The notes: generated by a model from the sequence alone, not told the origin. Counted from the first letter of the stretch, positions 43,391 through 52,933 are shown. The stretch is 64,000 bases of DNA from Mesorhizobium koreense (GCF_031656215.1 NZ_CP134228.1:3243001-3307000), one strand, 5' to 3'. Program-made: numbers and translations.

Positions 43391-46300
43391 ATGGCGCGCA
43401 AAACCTCTACCCTCCAGAACATCGACAGCGATGTAGCTCGCGAACTCGAAGAAGCGCTGAATATAGACCTGAGCCACGGCGGTTCGGACGGCGACCTCGA
43501 TATCGCCGCCTCGATGGCCGAACTGGAGGCCCAGATTTCGCGCGCCGCGGACGAGCTTGCCCGCGAGGAAAAAGCGCAGAAGGACGCGGTCGCCGCGAAG
43601 TCGAGGAAGGAAGAGAGCGCGCCGCCGGCCGAGCCAGTGCAGGTGATGGCAAGCGCTGCTCCCAAGAAGATCGACCAGCCGGCTCCCAGGGACGAGCCGC
43701 GCGCGAAGGTCGCGGCCGAATTGCGGCCCTCCAAGCCCGCGCCCGCCGCACAGTCGCAAGCCGCCCAGCCGCAGCCCGACCGCGCCGCCTCTCCCGCCGA
43801 GCGGCTGCCCGCCAATGACGATCGGCAGAAGGATTACCGTACCGTTCTGGCACAGATGAACCGGCGCGCGCCCGGCACCGTCTACTGGTTCGTCGCGCTC
43901 CTGTCGGTCGCCTGGATCGCCGGCGGGCTGATGCTGGGGCATCTGCTCTACGCGCCGAAGATCTGGCAGATCCGCTCCGTGGACCAGCTTCTCGACGCGC
44001 CCTACGCCATCGCGCTCGGCATCGGCATAATCGTGCCGATTGTGCTCTTCTGGGGCTTCGCCGTGATGATCCGTCGCGCACAGGAAATGCGCATGGTCGC
44101 CCGTTCGATGACCGAAGTGGCCTTCCGGCTCGCCGAGCCGGAGCACCTTGCCCAGGACCGCGTGATGACCGTCGGCCAGGCCGTACGCCGCGAGGTTCAG
44201 GCAATGGGCGAAGGCATCGAGCGCACGCTCGCCCGCGCCGTCGAACTGGAGACGCTGGTTCATACCGAAGTCAATGAACTGGAGCGCGCCTATTCCGATA
44301 ACGAAGCGCGTATCCGCGTGCTGGTCGACGGGCTCGGCAACGAGCGCGACGCCGTCGTCAGCCATGCCGAGCGCGTGCGGGCGTCCATCGCCGGCGCGCA
44401 TGAGCAGTTGCACAGTGAACTCGGCGCGGCGAGCCAGGGCATTCGCGACAATATCCTCGGCGCCTCCTCCCGACTGACGTCGACCATTTCGGAGGCCGGC
44501 GATCGGCTGATCGACCGCATCAACGATTCCAGCACGACGATCCATGAAGGGATCGTCGAGCGCATGGACACGATCGCCGACCAGATCAGCACCTCCGGTG
44601 AGGCCTTCGCCAGCCTTCTCGACACGCGTGTCGCCTCGCTCCGGCAGGGCGCGGAGGAAGCAGCGCGGTCGCTTTCCGATATCCTCGACGAACGCACCAA
44701 CGGCATGGTTTCGCTGCTCGGCGGCGCGACCGACAGCCTCACCGGCGAGTTCGACGCCCGGCTCGCGGCCATCGAGCGCACGCTGTCGGAGCGCGGCCAG
44801 TCGCTCATCAGCGAGTTCGAGACGCGCGCCGAGGCGCTCGACGCCGGTACGCAGCGCCTCAACGCCGCGCTCGAGGCGCGCGCGCGGCAGATCAACGATT
44901 CGCTGGTCGAGCGGGCGCGCGAGATCGCCACCGCCTTCACCGGCGGCAAGCAGGAGATCGCCACGGCCATCGACGACGGCCGCATCGCCATCGGCAGCGA
45001 GCTTTCGCAACTGGTCAACTCGACCTCGTCCATGCTCGAAGCCCGCGTCAATGAATTCGGCGAGCGTCTGGCCGCCAGCCGCGAATCGGTATCGAGCGCG
45101 CTCCAGGCCGATCTTGCCAGGATCGAGGATTCCCGCGGTCAGATCGACCGGATCATCGCCGGCCACACGGAACTGCTCGCCAAGGGCCGCGACGGCGTGG
45201 CCGAGACGATCGCCGCCGACCTCGCCAGGATCAGCGAGATGCGTGCTGAGATCGATGCGGCGGTGGAACGCCAGATTGCCCATTTCGGCGAAGGCCGCGA
45301 ACGGCTTTCGGCGGCATTGCAGGACGATCTTGCCAAGCTTACCCAATCGCGCGACGAGGTCGACAGCGTCATCGCCGGCCATGTCGGCCAGATCGCGGAA
45401 GGGCGCTCGCAGGTCCGCGAGATGCTTCAGGAAGAGCTGCAGAAGCTTGCCGGCATGCGTGGCGAGATCGAGAACGCGATCGAGACGCACGTCCTGCGAC
45501 TGGCCGACAGCCGCAACGCGCTTTCGGGCACGATCGACGGCGACCTGGAACGGTTGGAACAGGCGCGCACGGCAATCGACGATGCGGTACGCGGCCATCT
45601 GGACAAGGTGACGGAGGGCCGCAGCCTTCTGTCCTCGAAGCTCGACCAGGACTTGCAGAAGCTTGCCGAAACGCGCGACAGCGTGAACGAAATCCTGGCG
45701 CAGCATGTCGAGCGCATCGCCGCTTCGCGCGACGAGATCACGGAAGCGCTCTCCGTCGATGTGGACAGGATCGAGGAAGCCTTCCGCCGCCAGACCGGCG
45801 TCATCGAAGAGCGCACGTCGAGCATGCGCAGCGCGCTCGAGACCGGCGTCGACAATGTGCGTCACGTTCTCGAGAACACGGCGGTAACCGTCGCCGGTGC
45901 TCTCCGCGAACGGGTTCTGGAAGTCACCGGTCTGCTCAACGAGGAAGCCGGCAAGGCGTTCACCGATACCGACCGGCAGATCGCCGAGCGCGCCGAAAAG
46001 ACCGCAGCCGCGCTTGCCGCCCGCGCCGCCGACATCGACCGCGCGTTCAACGATGCGGACCAGCGTCTCGTCAGCCGTGTGGAAGAGACCGCCAACGCGC
46101 TTGCCGCGCGCGCCTCCGAGATCGGTTCGAGCTTCGAGGAAGCAGACCGCCGGCTTGCCGCGCGCATGGGCGAAGCGGCCGATGCGCTGCGCGCCAAATC
46201 CGACGAGATACTGGAAGCCTTCAACCAGACGGACGAGCGCCTTGCCGGTCGTGTGGAGGAGATTGCCGCGCAGCTTTCCGCCCGAGCCGAGGAGACCGCA

Positions 46301-48490
46301 AGGGCCCTGGTGGAGCGGACGGCGGAAATCGCCAACACGTTCGACGGCGTCGACCAGAAGCTCGTCGCTCGCGCCGAAGAGACGGCCAACGCGCTGATGC
46401 GCCGCACGACCGAAATCGCCAGCGCCTTCGACGGCGCCGACAGGAAGCTCGTCGTACGCGCCGAAGAGACCGCGACGGCTCTGCTTGCCCATGTCGCCAG
46501 CGTCACCGGAACCTTCGAGGAAGCGGACCAGCGCATCATCCAGCGCACGCACCAGACATCGGCCGAACTCAATGCGAGGGCCGAGGCGATCGAGGAAGCG
46601 CTGAACGGGATCGACCGCATGCTCTCGGCAAGCGCCGAACACCTGGCCGGCCGTCTCGGCGGGCAGATCAGCGACGCGGAAACGCGGCTGGCATCCGGCG
46701 CCGACCAGATCGGCGAGAAACTGCAGGAAAAGGTCGCGCAGGCGGAGCGCCAGCTCATCTCGCGCGCCAACGCCATCGCCGAGACGTTCTCCGCGGTCAA
46801 CGAACATATCGGCCAGCGGACGAACGATGCGGCAAAGACGATCGAGGAGCGCACGCGCGAGCTCAATTCCATGCTGGCCGCGCGTTCCAGCGACATCGCC
46901 CGCATTCTCGACGACACGGCAAAGCCGCTGATCGACAGCTTTGCCGCCAGCGGCGGAGAGTTGCAGAAGAGCCTCGAGGATGCGACGCAGCGGGCGACCG
47001 AGCGCCTGCGCTCGGAAAACGTCGCGCTCGTCAACGCGCTCGCCAGCCGCACTGCCGACACGCTCGCCGCCGTGGAAGGCTCGCGCAACAGCCTTTCGGA
47101 AACCGTCAGCGACCTGATCGGCCGGCTTGCCGGCTCCAACGCCCAGCTTTCCGAACTCATCGAAAAGGCAACCGCAAACCTTTCCGGCATCGACGAGAAA
47201 CTCTCCGGATCGACGCAGAGTTTCGCCGCGACGACGGAAAAGGCGGCGCAGACCTTCTCCAGCTCCGCCCGCCTGATCGACGCCAACACCGGCAAGCTCA
47301 ACGAACTCTCCTCGCAGACGCTGAAGGAGATCGCGGCGATCGCGACCCGGTTCGACGAGCACGGCAGGATGCTGGCCAGCGCGTCCGACCTTCTCGGATC
47401 CGCACAGACCAACCTCGCCTCGACGCTGGACGACCGGCAGACGGCGCTGGAGGAACTGGCGGTCGGGCTGGTCAAGAAGTCGGAGGACATCGAACGCGTC
47501 ATGCGGTCCTTCGAGGATCTCGTCGGCCGCGCGCTCCAGAAAGCCGAAGGCAGGACACGCGAATCTACCGAGCAGATCAGGAGCGCGATCTCCGAGGTGG
47601 TCGATTCCGCGGCGCAGCGCTTTGCCGACGCTACCGTCGAAATGAAGCGCACGGCCAGCACCATCCGGACGGAACTGGAAGAGACCCGCGCGGAGTTGAA
47701 GAAGGGCGTGCTCGACCTGCCGCAGGAAACGAAGGAATCGACCACTGCCATGCGCCGTGCCGTCTCCGAGCAGATCAACGCGCTCAAGGAACTGTCGGAT
47801 ATCGTTGCAAAATCCGGTCGTACCTTTGATGTTTCCGAACGGCCGGCACCTCGCCCGGTGCGCCCTGCTCCCATCCAGCCTTCCTACGAAGCACCGCGCG
47901 CCCCCTCTGCAAGCGCCGGCACCACTGCGCCCGCCTTCGTGCGCGAGCGAAACGCGCCGGCGGAACCCGCCCCTCGTCCCGCCCAGCAGGCTGAGCGCCG
48001 ACCCGCCCCGCGCGAGGAGGCTCCGGCACCCTCCGGCGGTGGGTGGGTGCGCGATCTCCTGCGCGGCGCATCGCGTGAAGAACAAGCCGCAAGCCGGACG
48101 GCGGAAGCCGCCCCGCGCGGAGCCGGGCAGCCGCGCACGCCGCTGCATGTGGTGGAATCGCTCAACTCGCTTTCCGTCGATATCGCCCGCGCCATCGACC
48201 ACGACGCTTCGGTCGAGCTTTGGGACCGCTACCGGCGCGGCGAGCGCAACGTCTTCACCCGTCGGCTCTACACGCTGAAGGGACAGCAGACCTTCGACGA
48301 AATCCGCCGTAAATATCAGTCAGACAGCGAATTCCGCGCAGCCGTCGACCGCTACTGCGACGATTTCGAGAAACTGCTGGACGATGTCGGCCGTGGCGAT
48401 CGCGACAACATCATGGCGCAGACCTATCTCACCTCCGATACGGGCAAGGTCTACACCATGCTGGCCCACGCCGCCGGACGGCTGAACTGA
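43391..48490 (+). CDS. Giant coiled-coil membrane protein, growth-pole-ring (GPR/RgsE)-like
   Basis: A 1699-residue protein. Residues 1-160 are soluble, with a Pro/Ala-rich stretch at 75-140. Two membrane helices follow at about 165-185 (TVYWFVALLSVAWIAGGLML) and 205-228 (IALGIGIIVPIVLFWGFAV). Residues about 230-1500 are almost unbroken amphipathic helix of apolipoprotein/kinesin-like type. It contains six exact-length 36-residue repeats (582-797) and seven units of 29 residues, one carrying an extra 11 (860-1073). A Pro-rich linker (about 1500-1580) leads to a conserved C-terminal domain (about 1585-1699: LHVVESLNSLSVDIARAI, RKYQSDSEFRAAVDRYCDDF). This architecture matches the Agrobacterium GPR and Sinorhizobium RgsE proteins that organise the growing pole. 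It is shorter than the roughly 2100-residue Agrobacterium protein. Confidence 0.82.
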   Translation: MARKTSTLQNIDSDVARELEEALNIDLSHGGSDGDLDIAASMAELEAQISRAADELAREEKAQKDAVAAKSRKEESAPPAEPVQVMASAAPKKIDQPAPRDEPRAKVAAELRPSKPAPAAQSQAAQPQPDRAASPAERLPANDDRQKDYRTVLAQMNRRAPGTVYWFVALLSVAWIAGGLMLGHLLYAPKIWQIRSVDQLLDAPYAIALGIGIIVPIVLFWGFAVMIRRAQEMRMVARSMTEVAFRLAEPEHLAQDRVMTVGQAVRREVQAMGEGIERTLARAVELETLVHTEVNELERAYSDNEARIRVLVDGLGNERDAVVSHAERVRASIAGAHEQLHSELGAASQGIRDNILGASSRLTSTISEAGDRLIDRINDSSTTIHEGIVERMDTIADQISTSGEAFASLLDTRVASLRQGAEEAARSLSDILDERTNGMVSLLGGATDSLTGEFDARLAAIERTLSERGQSLISEFETRAEALDAGTQRLNAALEARARQINDSLVERAREIATAFTGGKQEIATAIDDGRIAIGSELSQLVNSTSSMLEARVNEFGERLAASRESVSSALQADLARIEDSRGQIDRIIAGHTELLAKGRDGVAETIAADLARISEMRAEIDAAVERQIAHFGEGRERLSAALQDDLAKLTQSRDEVDSVIAGHVGQIAEGRSQVREMLQEELQKLAGMRGEIENAIETHVLRLADSRNALSGTIDGDLERLEQARTAIDDAVRGHLDKVTEGRSLLSSKLDQDLQKLAETRDSVNEILAQHVERIAASRDEITEALSVDVDRIEEAFRRQTGVIEERTSSMRSALETGVDNVRHVLENTAVTVAGALRERVLEVTGLLNEEAGKAFTDTDRQIAERAEKTAAALAARAADIDRAFNDADQRLVSRVEETANALAARASEIGSSFEEADRRLAARMGEAADALRAKSDEILEAFNQTDERLAGRVEEIAAQLSARAEETARALVERTAEIANTFDGVDQKLVARAEETANALMRRTTEIASAFDGADRKLVVRAEETATALLAHVASVTGTFEEADQRIIQRTHQTSAELNARAEAIEEALNGIDRMLSASAEHLAGRLGGQISDAETRLASGADQIGEKLQEKVAQAERQLISRANAIAETFSAVNEHIGQRTNDAAKTIEERTRELNSMLAARSSDIARILDDTAKPLIDSFAASGGELQKSLEDATQRATERLRSENVALVNALASRTADTLAAVEGSRNSLSETVSDLIGRLAGSNAQLSELIEKATANLSGIDEKLSGSTQSFAATTEKAAQTFSSSARLIDANTGKLNELSSQTLKEIAAIATRFDEHGRMLASASDLLGSAQTNLASTLDDRQTALEELAVGLVKKSEDIERVMRSFEDLVGRALQKAEGRTRESTEQIRSAISEVVDSAAQRFADATVEMKRTASTIRTELEETRAELKKGVLDLPQETKESTTAMRRAVSEQINALKELSDIVAKSGRTFDVSERPAPRPVRPAPIQPSYEAPRAPSASAGTTAPAFVRERNAPAEPAPRPAQQAERRPAPREEAPAPSGGGWVRDLLRGASREEQAASRTAEAAPRGAGQPRTPLHVVESLNSLSVDIARAIDHDASVELWDRYRRGERNVFTRRLYTLKGQQTFDEIRRKYQSDSEFRAAVDRYCDDFEKLLDDVGRGDRDNIMAQTYLTSDTGKVYTMLAHAAGRLN
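45134..45781 (+). repeat. Six tandem 36-residue helical repeats inside the GPR/RgsE-like gene
   Basis: Residues 582-797 divide into six units of exactly 36 residues. Each begins R-x-x-[IV]-[DE] (RGQID, RAEID, RDEVD, RGEIE, RTAID, RDSVN) and ends with a D-L-x-[KR]-[LI]-like segment. Unit length is constant with no insertions, but sequence identity between units is moderate, indicating old duplication with structural constraint. Confidence 0.85.
45968..46609 (+). repeat. Seven tandem 29-residue helical repeats inside the GPR/RgsE-like gene
   Basis: Residues 860-1073 divide into units starting TDRQI, ADQRL, ADRRL, TDERL, VDQKL, ADRKL and ADQRI with the pattern x-D-x-[RK]-L-x-x-R-x-E-E-T-A-x-A-L. 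Six are 29 residues. The fourth is 40, that is 29 plus one extra 11-residue turn set. The 29 = 7+11+11 layout suggests mixed heptad/hendecad coiled coil. Confidence 0.85.
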
Positions 48491-48501
48491 TCGGGAGATA
48501 A

Positions 48502-48571
48502 GGCGGCGGGCTTGCTCCGCCGCCCGTTCGGGATGGAATGAAAAAAGCCGCCTCTCGGGGCGGCCTTTTTT
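48502..48571 (+). terminator. Double hairpin terminator of the GPR/RgsE-like gene
   Basis: GGCGGCGG/CCGCCGCC (48502-48509, 48517-48524) is followed by GCCGCC/GGCGGC (48547-48552, 48559-48564). The second is flanked by AAAAAA and TTTTTT (48566-48571), giving a strong factor-independent terminator just downstream of the stop at 48490. Confidence 0.88.
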
Positions 48572-48613
48572 GTCGATTGCGGGATGGGGACTACCTCCAC
48601 CGGGCTGGGAGCT

Positions 48614-48749
48614 ACCCCCACTCCGTCACGCTTCGCGCGCCACCTCTCCCCCTCAAAAGGGGAGAGGAAGGAACGCTACGTTGCGGCCGGCGCTTCCTCT
48701 CCCCCGTCGAGCGGGGGAGAGGTGGCCGCGAAGCGGACGGAGTGGGGGT
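48614..48749. repeat. GC-rich palindromic intergenic repeat, family B (copy 2)
   Basis: The left part starts ACCCCCACTCCGTC and continues CACCTCTCCCCCTC. The right part is GGGGGAGAGGTGG and ends CGGACGGAGTGGGGGT. Together they make an inverted repeat with an inner hairpin in each arm. It fills the gap between the GPR-gene terminator and the convergent MCE operon. Confidence 0.82.
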
Positions 48750-48804
48750 CGCCGTCGCATTGACCACGTTCAAAGCTATACTCCCCGCACCGACAGCCTT
48801 CCGC

Positions 48805-49398
48805 TCACATGACCGAGGCGGACCAGACGAGGATTTCGTTCGCCACCTGGCCAAAGGCGCGATCGAGCGCCCGGACGTAGGCGTCGTTTCCCGCGCCCGA
48901 GACCGGTGCAGTCGCGGAGAACAGCTTTTCGGCGCGGACAACGCCGTTGCGGTCATTGAGGATGCGCATGTAAAGCTCGACATCCGCCCGCTCATTGCCG
49001 TCCGCCCTTATGTCGAAGGAGCGGATATCGGCGATGACCTGGTAATCGATCGCAAGCCCCTCGCCCGGCTGGCCGACGCCTCCGAAGCGCCCGGATTTCT
49101 GGAAGGTCTCGGCGAGCCGTGCCCGAATGACCTGAGGCAGCCGATCGGCCCATTGGGCGCCCTTCAGATATTCGATCATGCCCGGCCTCGGCTCGATCAC
49201 GATGTTCTGGCTGTCGAAGGCCTTTATCGCGGTCGGATTGGCGATCAGTACCTGAAGCCGGTGCGCGCGCTTGCCCGGCGCCGCCTTCGGCGCGGAAAGG
49301 TCATAGGTATCGAGCGGGCGCGAGCCACCGCCGAGAAGCGCGCATCCCGGAAGGAACAGGACCAGCGCCGTCGCTGCCAGACAGGTTTTCAATCTCAT
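48805..49398 (-). CDS. ABC-type transport auxiliary lipoprotein (PqiC-like)
   Basis: A 197-residue lipoprotein. The ATG at 49398 (GGAG upstream) opens MRLKTCLAATALVLFLPGCA with lipobox LPGC, so Cys19 is the likely lipidated residue. The mature domain (PLDTYDLSAPKAA, VLIANPTAIKAFDSQNIVIE, GAQWADRLPQVIRARLAETF) is the ABC-auxiliary lipoprotein family that works with MCE transporters at the outer membrane. It is the last gene of the permease-ATPase-MCE-lipoprotein operon. A longer in-frame start would mask the signal peptide. Confidence 0.9.
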   Translation of the reverse strand: MRLKTCLAATALVLFLPGCALLGGGSRPLDTYDLSAPKAAPGKRAHRLQVLIANPTAIKAFDSQNIVIEPRPGMIEYLKGAQWADRLPQVIRARLAETFQKSGRFGGVGQPGEGLAIDYQVIADIRSFDIRADGNERADVELYMRILNDRNGVVRAEKLFSATAPVSGAGNDAYVRALDRAFGQVANEILVWSASVM

Positions 49399-49475
49399 CC
49401 GATCTCCGCCACCGGCCGCGATGCGGTGGTCCCTCTTGCCGCAACTTTCGGTTTTGCGGGGCACCCTCCCCGAAG

Positions 49476-50867
49476 TCAACGGCGTGCCCGCCCGTTATAA
49501 CGCGGAACCGTGCCGCTATCGCCGCCGGTGATGATGCGTTGCGGATTGCGGGCGAGGCTGTCCACAGCTTCGTCGATATGCGTGACGGCCCGACGCATCT
49601 CGCCCACGAGTTCATCGACATTACGCAGGCCCTGCCCGGAGAACCGCGCGACACCGGCGGTAATCGGCCCAAGCTGCGCGTTCAGCGTATCGGCCACCTG
49701 CTTGAACGATTTCAGCGTGTCGCTCGCCTGTCGCATCAGACCGTTCGCGTCGCCAGAGCCGAGCAGCTTGTCGACCTTGGCAAGCACCCCGTTCACGCGG
49801 ACGGAAGCATCGTTCAGCCTCTGCGAGATATCCTTGGCGTTCCTGACGATCTCATCGACGTCGTCGGCATGATTGCCGATCTTGTCCGCTGTCTTGGCCA
49901 CGGCGGAAACGGCTGCGTTGGCTGTCTGGCTGGCATGCTCGATATTGTCGATCGCCGCTTTGACCTGGCCGGGATCGACGGCGTCGATCACTTTGTCCGC
50001 CCTGGCGAGCGTGCCCTTCGCGCTATCGGAAAGCTCATGCACCGACTTCACGGTCGAATCGACACTGGCCATGATCTGGTCGAGCTGGTTCGATGCCGAT
50101 TTCAACCGTTCCGTGAACGTGTCGATATTCGCCACGACGCGGGAGACCTTCTCCTGATCGACCGAATCGAGAATGCGCTTGGCCGAATCGAGCGTACCGC
50201 CGAGCTTGCCCGAGACCCCGTTCAGCGTGTCGGAAAGCTTGCCGGCGCTGGCGAGGAAACCGTCGACGCCGCTGGCGTTCTTCTTCAGCGCTTCGGAGAA
50301 AACCTCCACGTTCTGGACTGTCCGGGTCAGCGGCCCGCGCGCGTCCTTCACGAAATCCTGAAGGCCGGAGAGAACGGTATCGGCGTGCTTGAAGATATCC
50401 TGCGCACTCTCTAGCAGGTTGGTGACGGCGGACGGATTGGTCTTGATCTCCGCCACCTCGCCTGCCTTTTCCGCCTTTTCAAAAAGGTTCTCGGCGGCGA
50501 CTCCCGTCGCCTCCTTGCCGGCGCCGGAAATCTCGATATTCGCCTGTCCGGTCAGGCCGGCGATGCCTACATTCGCCTCGGAAGCCGTCGTCACCGGTGT
50601 ATCACGGTTCACCTGCGCATCGGCGACTGAAAATTTCAGGTTGGTCGGGTCGATATAGACGCGCTTGATATCGCCGACCTTCACACCGTTGAAGAGAACG
50701 GCGCTGCCCCGCCCGAGCCCGGCGGCGGAACCGGCGATGCGGAACCTGAGAAGCGCCGTCTCGCCGGATGACCCCATGCGGGCGGTCCAGTAGACGAAGG
50801 CGAACGCGGCCAGAATGGCAAGGACGGTGAAAATCCCGACGGCTACGTAATTGGCGCGTGTTTCCAT
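49476..50867 (-). CDS. MCE/MlaD-family lipid-transfer protein
   Basis: A 463-residue protein with one N-terminal membrane helix (YVAVGIFTVLAILAAFAFVY, about 7-27) and one MCE domain (about 39-115: AGLGRGSAVLFNGVKVGDIK, SEANVGIAGLTGQANIEISG). A long helical C-terminal region (130-440) follows. MCE proteins form hexameric rings that carry phospholipid between membranes. The extended helices may build a tube, as in needle-like MCE proteins (inference). It follows the ATPase gene by three bases and precedes the lipoprotein. Confidence 0.91.
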   Translation of the reverse strand: METRANYVAVGIFTVLAILAAFAFVYWTARMGSSGETALLRFRIAGSAAGLGRGSAVLFNGVKVGDIKRVYIDPTNLKFSVADAQVNRDTPVTTASEANVGIAGLTGQANIEISGAGKEATGVAAENLFEKAEKAGEVAEIKTNPSAVTNLLESAQDIFKHADTVLSGLQDFVKDARGPLTRTVQNVEVFSEALKKNASGVDGFLASAGKLSDTLNGVSGKLGGTLDSAKRILDSVDQEKVSRVVANIDTFTERLKSASNQLDQIMASVDSTVKSVHELSDSAKGTLARADKVIDAVDPGQVKAAIDNIEHASQTANAAVSAVAKTADKIGNHADDVDEIVRNAKDISQRLNDASVRVNGVLAKVDKLLGSGDANGLMRQASDTLKSFKQVADTLNAQLGPITAGVARFSGQGLRNVDELVGEMRRAVTHIDEAVDSLARNPQRIITGGDSGTVPRYNGRARR

Positions 50868-50870
50868 GCG

Positions 50871-51734
50871 TCAGACCCTGTTTTCCGGCTGCTGCGGGGT
50901 GGGATGGCCGAGCTTCGGCCGCGTCTTGAGATCGAGTTGGCGCGCCCGCTTGCCGCGGAAATAGGATTTCACCCACGGCTCCTCGCTGGCCAGCATGTCC
51001 TCGATCGTCCCTTCGACCAGCACCTTCTTGTTGCCGAGCACGGCGATGCGATCGCAGACCGAAAACAGGCTGTCGAGGTCGTGCGTGACCATATAGACGG
51101 TCAGCCCCATCGTATCGCGCAGCTTCGCCACCAGTTCGTCGAATTCGGCCGCGCCGATCGGATCGAGGCCGGAGGTCGGCTCGTCAAGGAAGACGAGATC
51201 GGGATCGAGCGCGAGCGCGCGCGCAAGCGCCGCGCGCTTGATCATGCCGCCGGACAGTTCCGACGGGTATTTGTCTGCCGCGTCCGGCGCCAGACCGACA
51301 AGCTCGATCTTCAGCTTGGCCAGTTCGTCCATCAGCTTCTGCGGCAGATCCAGATATTCGCGCATCGGGATCTGGATGTTCTCCTTGACGGTGAGTGCCG
51401 AAAACAGCGCTCCGTGCTGGAAAAGCACCCCGATCCGCATGTCGACCTGCATGCGCTCCGCATCGTTCGCCTTGTCCAGATCAACGCCGAAAACATGGAT
51501 CGTGCCGGCCTGCTTCTTGTTGAGGCCAAGGATGGTTCTCAGGAGCACCGACTTGCCGGCACCGGAAGCACCGACAAAGCCCAGTATCTCGCCGCGACGG
51601 ACATCGAGCGACAGGTCCTTCAGGACCTGCGTCTTGCCGAAGGCGACATCGATGCCGCGCGCTTCGAGCACGATATCCCCGTTGCCTTCCGTCTTTTCAG
51701 TGGCGCCGCTTTCCGGCTTTTCCGCTTCGCTCAT
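50871..51734 (-). CDS. MlaF-type ABC transporter ATPase
   Basis: A 287-residue ATPase with Walker A GFVGASGAGKSVLL, then GVLFQHGALFSALTVKENIQ, the signature LSGGMIKRAALARALALDPD, Walker B LVFLDEPTSGLDPIGAAEF and the H-loop VTHDLDSLFSVCDR. The hydrophobic Q-loop FQHGALF is typical of MlaF/Ttg2A. A charged 25-residue N-terminal extension (SEAEKPESGATEKTEGNG) is present. It energises the MlaE-like permease encoded 11 bp upstream. Confidence 0.93.
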   Translation of the reverse strand: MSEAEKPESGATEKTEGNGDIVLEARGIDVAFGKTQVLKDLSLDVRRGEILGFVGASGAGKSVLLRTILGLNKKQAGTIHVFGVDLDKANDAERMQVDMRIGVLFQHGALFSALTVKENIQIPMREYLDLPQKLMDELAKLKIELVGLAPDAADKYPSELSGGMIKRAALARALALDPDLVFLDEPTSGLDPIGAAEFDELVAKLRDTMGLTVYMVTHDLDSLFSVCDRIAVLGNKKVLVEGTIEDMLASEEPWVKSYFRGKRARQLDLKTRPKLGHPTPQQPENRV

Positions 51735-51745
51735 CGCCCGCCCGC

Positions 51746-52933
51746 TCAGAAATTGATCGCGGCGTAGAACATGGCGAAGAGGCCGTCGACGACGATGACG
51801 ACGAAGATGGACTTCACGACCGACGCCGTGACCCGCTCGCCGAGCGATTCGGCACTGCCGCCGACCTTCATGCCCTCGACCGAAGCGATGATGCCGATGA
51901 TCATCGCCATGAAAGGCGCCTTGATGAGACCCGCCCATATCGTGTTCAGGTCGATCGCGTCGCGCATGCGGTCGAGGAAGGCTTCGGGCGGAATGCCGGA
52001 ATAGAGCCATGCCACCGCCATCGCACCGCCGATGGCCGCGAAATTGGCGGTGATCGTCAGGCAGGGCAGGACGATGACCAGCGCGACCAGGCGCGGGAAC
52101 ACCAGCACGCCGATCGGGTTCAGCCCGATCACGGTCAGCGCGTCCACCTCCTCGCGCATCTTCATCGAGCCGATCTCGGCCGTAATGGCGCTGCCTGAAC
52201 GGCCTGCGATCATGATGGCGGTCAACAGCACGCCCATCTCGCGCAAGACGAGGATGCCGACGAGGTCGACTGTGAAAATCTCCGCACCGAAATAGCGGAG
52301 CTGGAAGGCCCCCTGTTGCGCGACAATGGCGCCGACGATGGACGACATCAGCACCACGACTGGAATGGCGCCGACGCCCATCCGGTCCATCTGGTGGACG
52401 ATCGCCGCGATATTGACGCCATGGCCGCGCCCGAGCTTCATCTGCGAGCCACGGATCGTGGCGCCGAGGATGTTCATGCCCATCAGGAAATCGTCGCGGC
52501 CGGCATACACCGCACGGCCGATGGCCTCGAAGAATCCCAGAATGTCGAAACCTCGCGTTGGCGCGGGTGTCGGCTCGTTCTCGTTTGCGGCCTCGTGGAC
52601 CGCCGACAACAGGGTGGAGACCGCCTCCGACGGACCGGCGATCTCTATCTCCATCCCGCGCGCGGCCGATGCGGCAAGAAAGCGCTCGACGATCCACGCG
52701 CCGGCGGTGTCCATCTTCTCGACCCCGGAAAGGTCGAGCCTGATCTTCCCGCCATCCTCCGCCGTTTCCAACTCGCGTAGCTCAGCATCGAGCTCCGCCA
52801 CCGTGCGTGTCGTCCACACGCCGGAAAGCATGACCTCGCGGACGCCACCCTCCTCGGTCACGGCGACCTGCGGCCGGCTTTCCTCGCCGGCATCGGCGGC
52901 GTTACCGCTTTTCCTTGACGTGTTGCCGAACAT
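51746..52933 (-). CDS. MlaE-type permease with N-terminal STAS domain
   Basis: A 395-residue inner-membrane protein. The STAS domain (about residues 25-120: LDAELRELETAEDGG, KIRLDLSGVEKMDTAGAWIV) is fused to the MlaE permease domain (about 150-395: IPVVVLMSSIVGAIVAQQGA, LVREMGVLLTAIMIAGRSGS-like, GGSAESLGERVTASVVKSIF). In E. coli the STAS partner MlaB is a separate protein. Here it is built in. I start at the ATG at 52933; a TTG at 52963 would add ten residues. It is first in a four-gene operon. Confidence 0.91.
   Translation of the reverse strand: MFGNTSRKSGNAADAGEESRPQVAVTEEGGVREVMLSGVWTTRTVAELDAELRELETAEDGGKIRLDLSGVEKMDTAGAWIVERFLAASAARGMEIEIAGPSEAVSTLLSAVHEAANENEPTPAPTRGFDILGFFEAIGRAVYAGRDDFLMGMNILGATIRGSQMKLGRGHGVNIAAIVHQMDRMGVGAIPVVVLMSSIVGAIVAQQGAFQLRYFGAEIFTVDLVGILVLREMGVLLTAIMIAGRSGSAITAEIGSMKMREEVDALTVIGLNPIGVLVFPRLVALVIVLPCLTITANFAAIGGAMAVAWLYSGIPPEAFLDRMRDAIDLNTIWAGLIKAPFMAMIIGIIASVEGMKVGGSAESLGERVTASVVKSIFVVIVVDGLFAMFYAAINF

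Noticed and set aside
43286-48202. A 1638-codon open frame antisense to the giant coiled-coil gene
   Set aside because: It is a GC-rich shadow of the repeats on the other strand: Arg/Gly-rich, no recognisable domain, no sensible start site. The sense protein has clear membrane helices and conserved ends.
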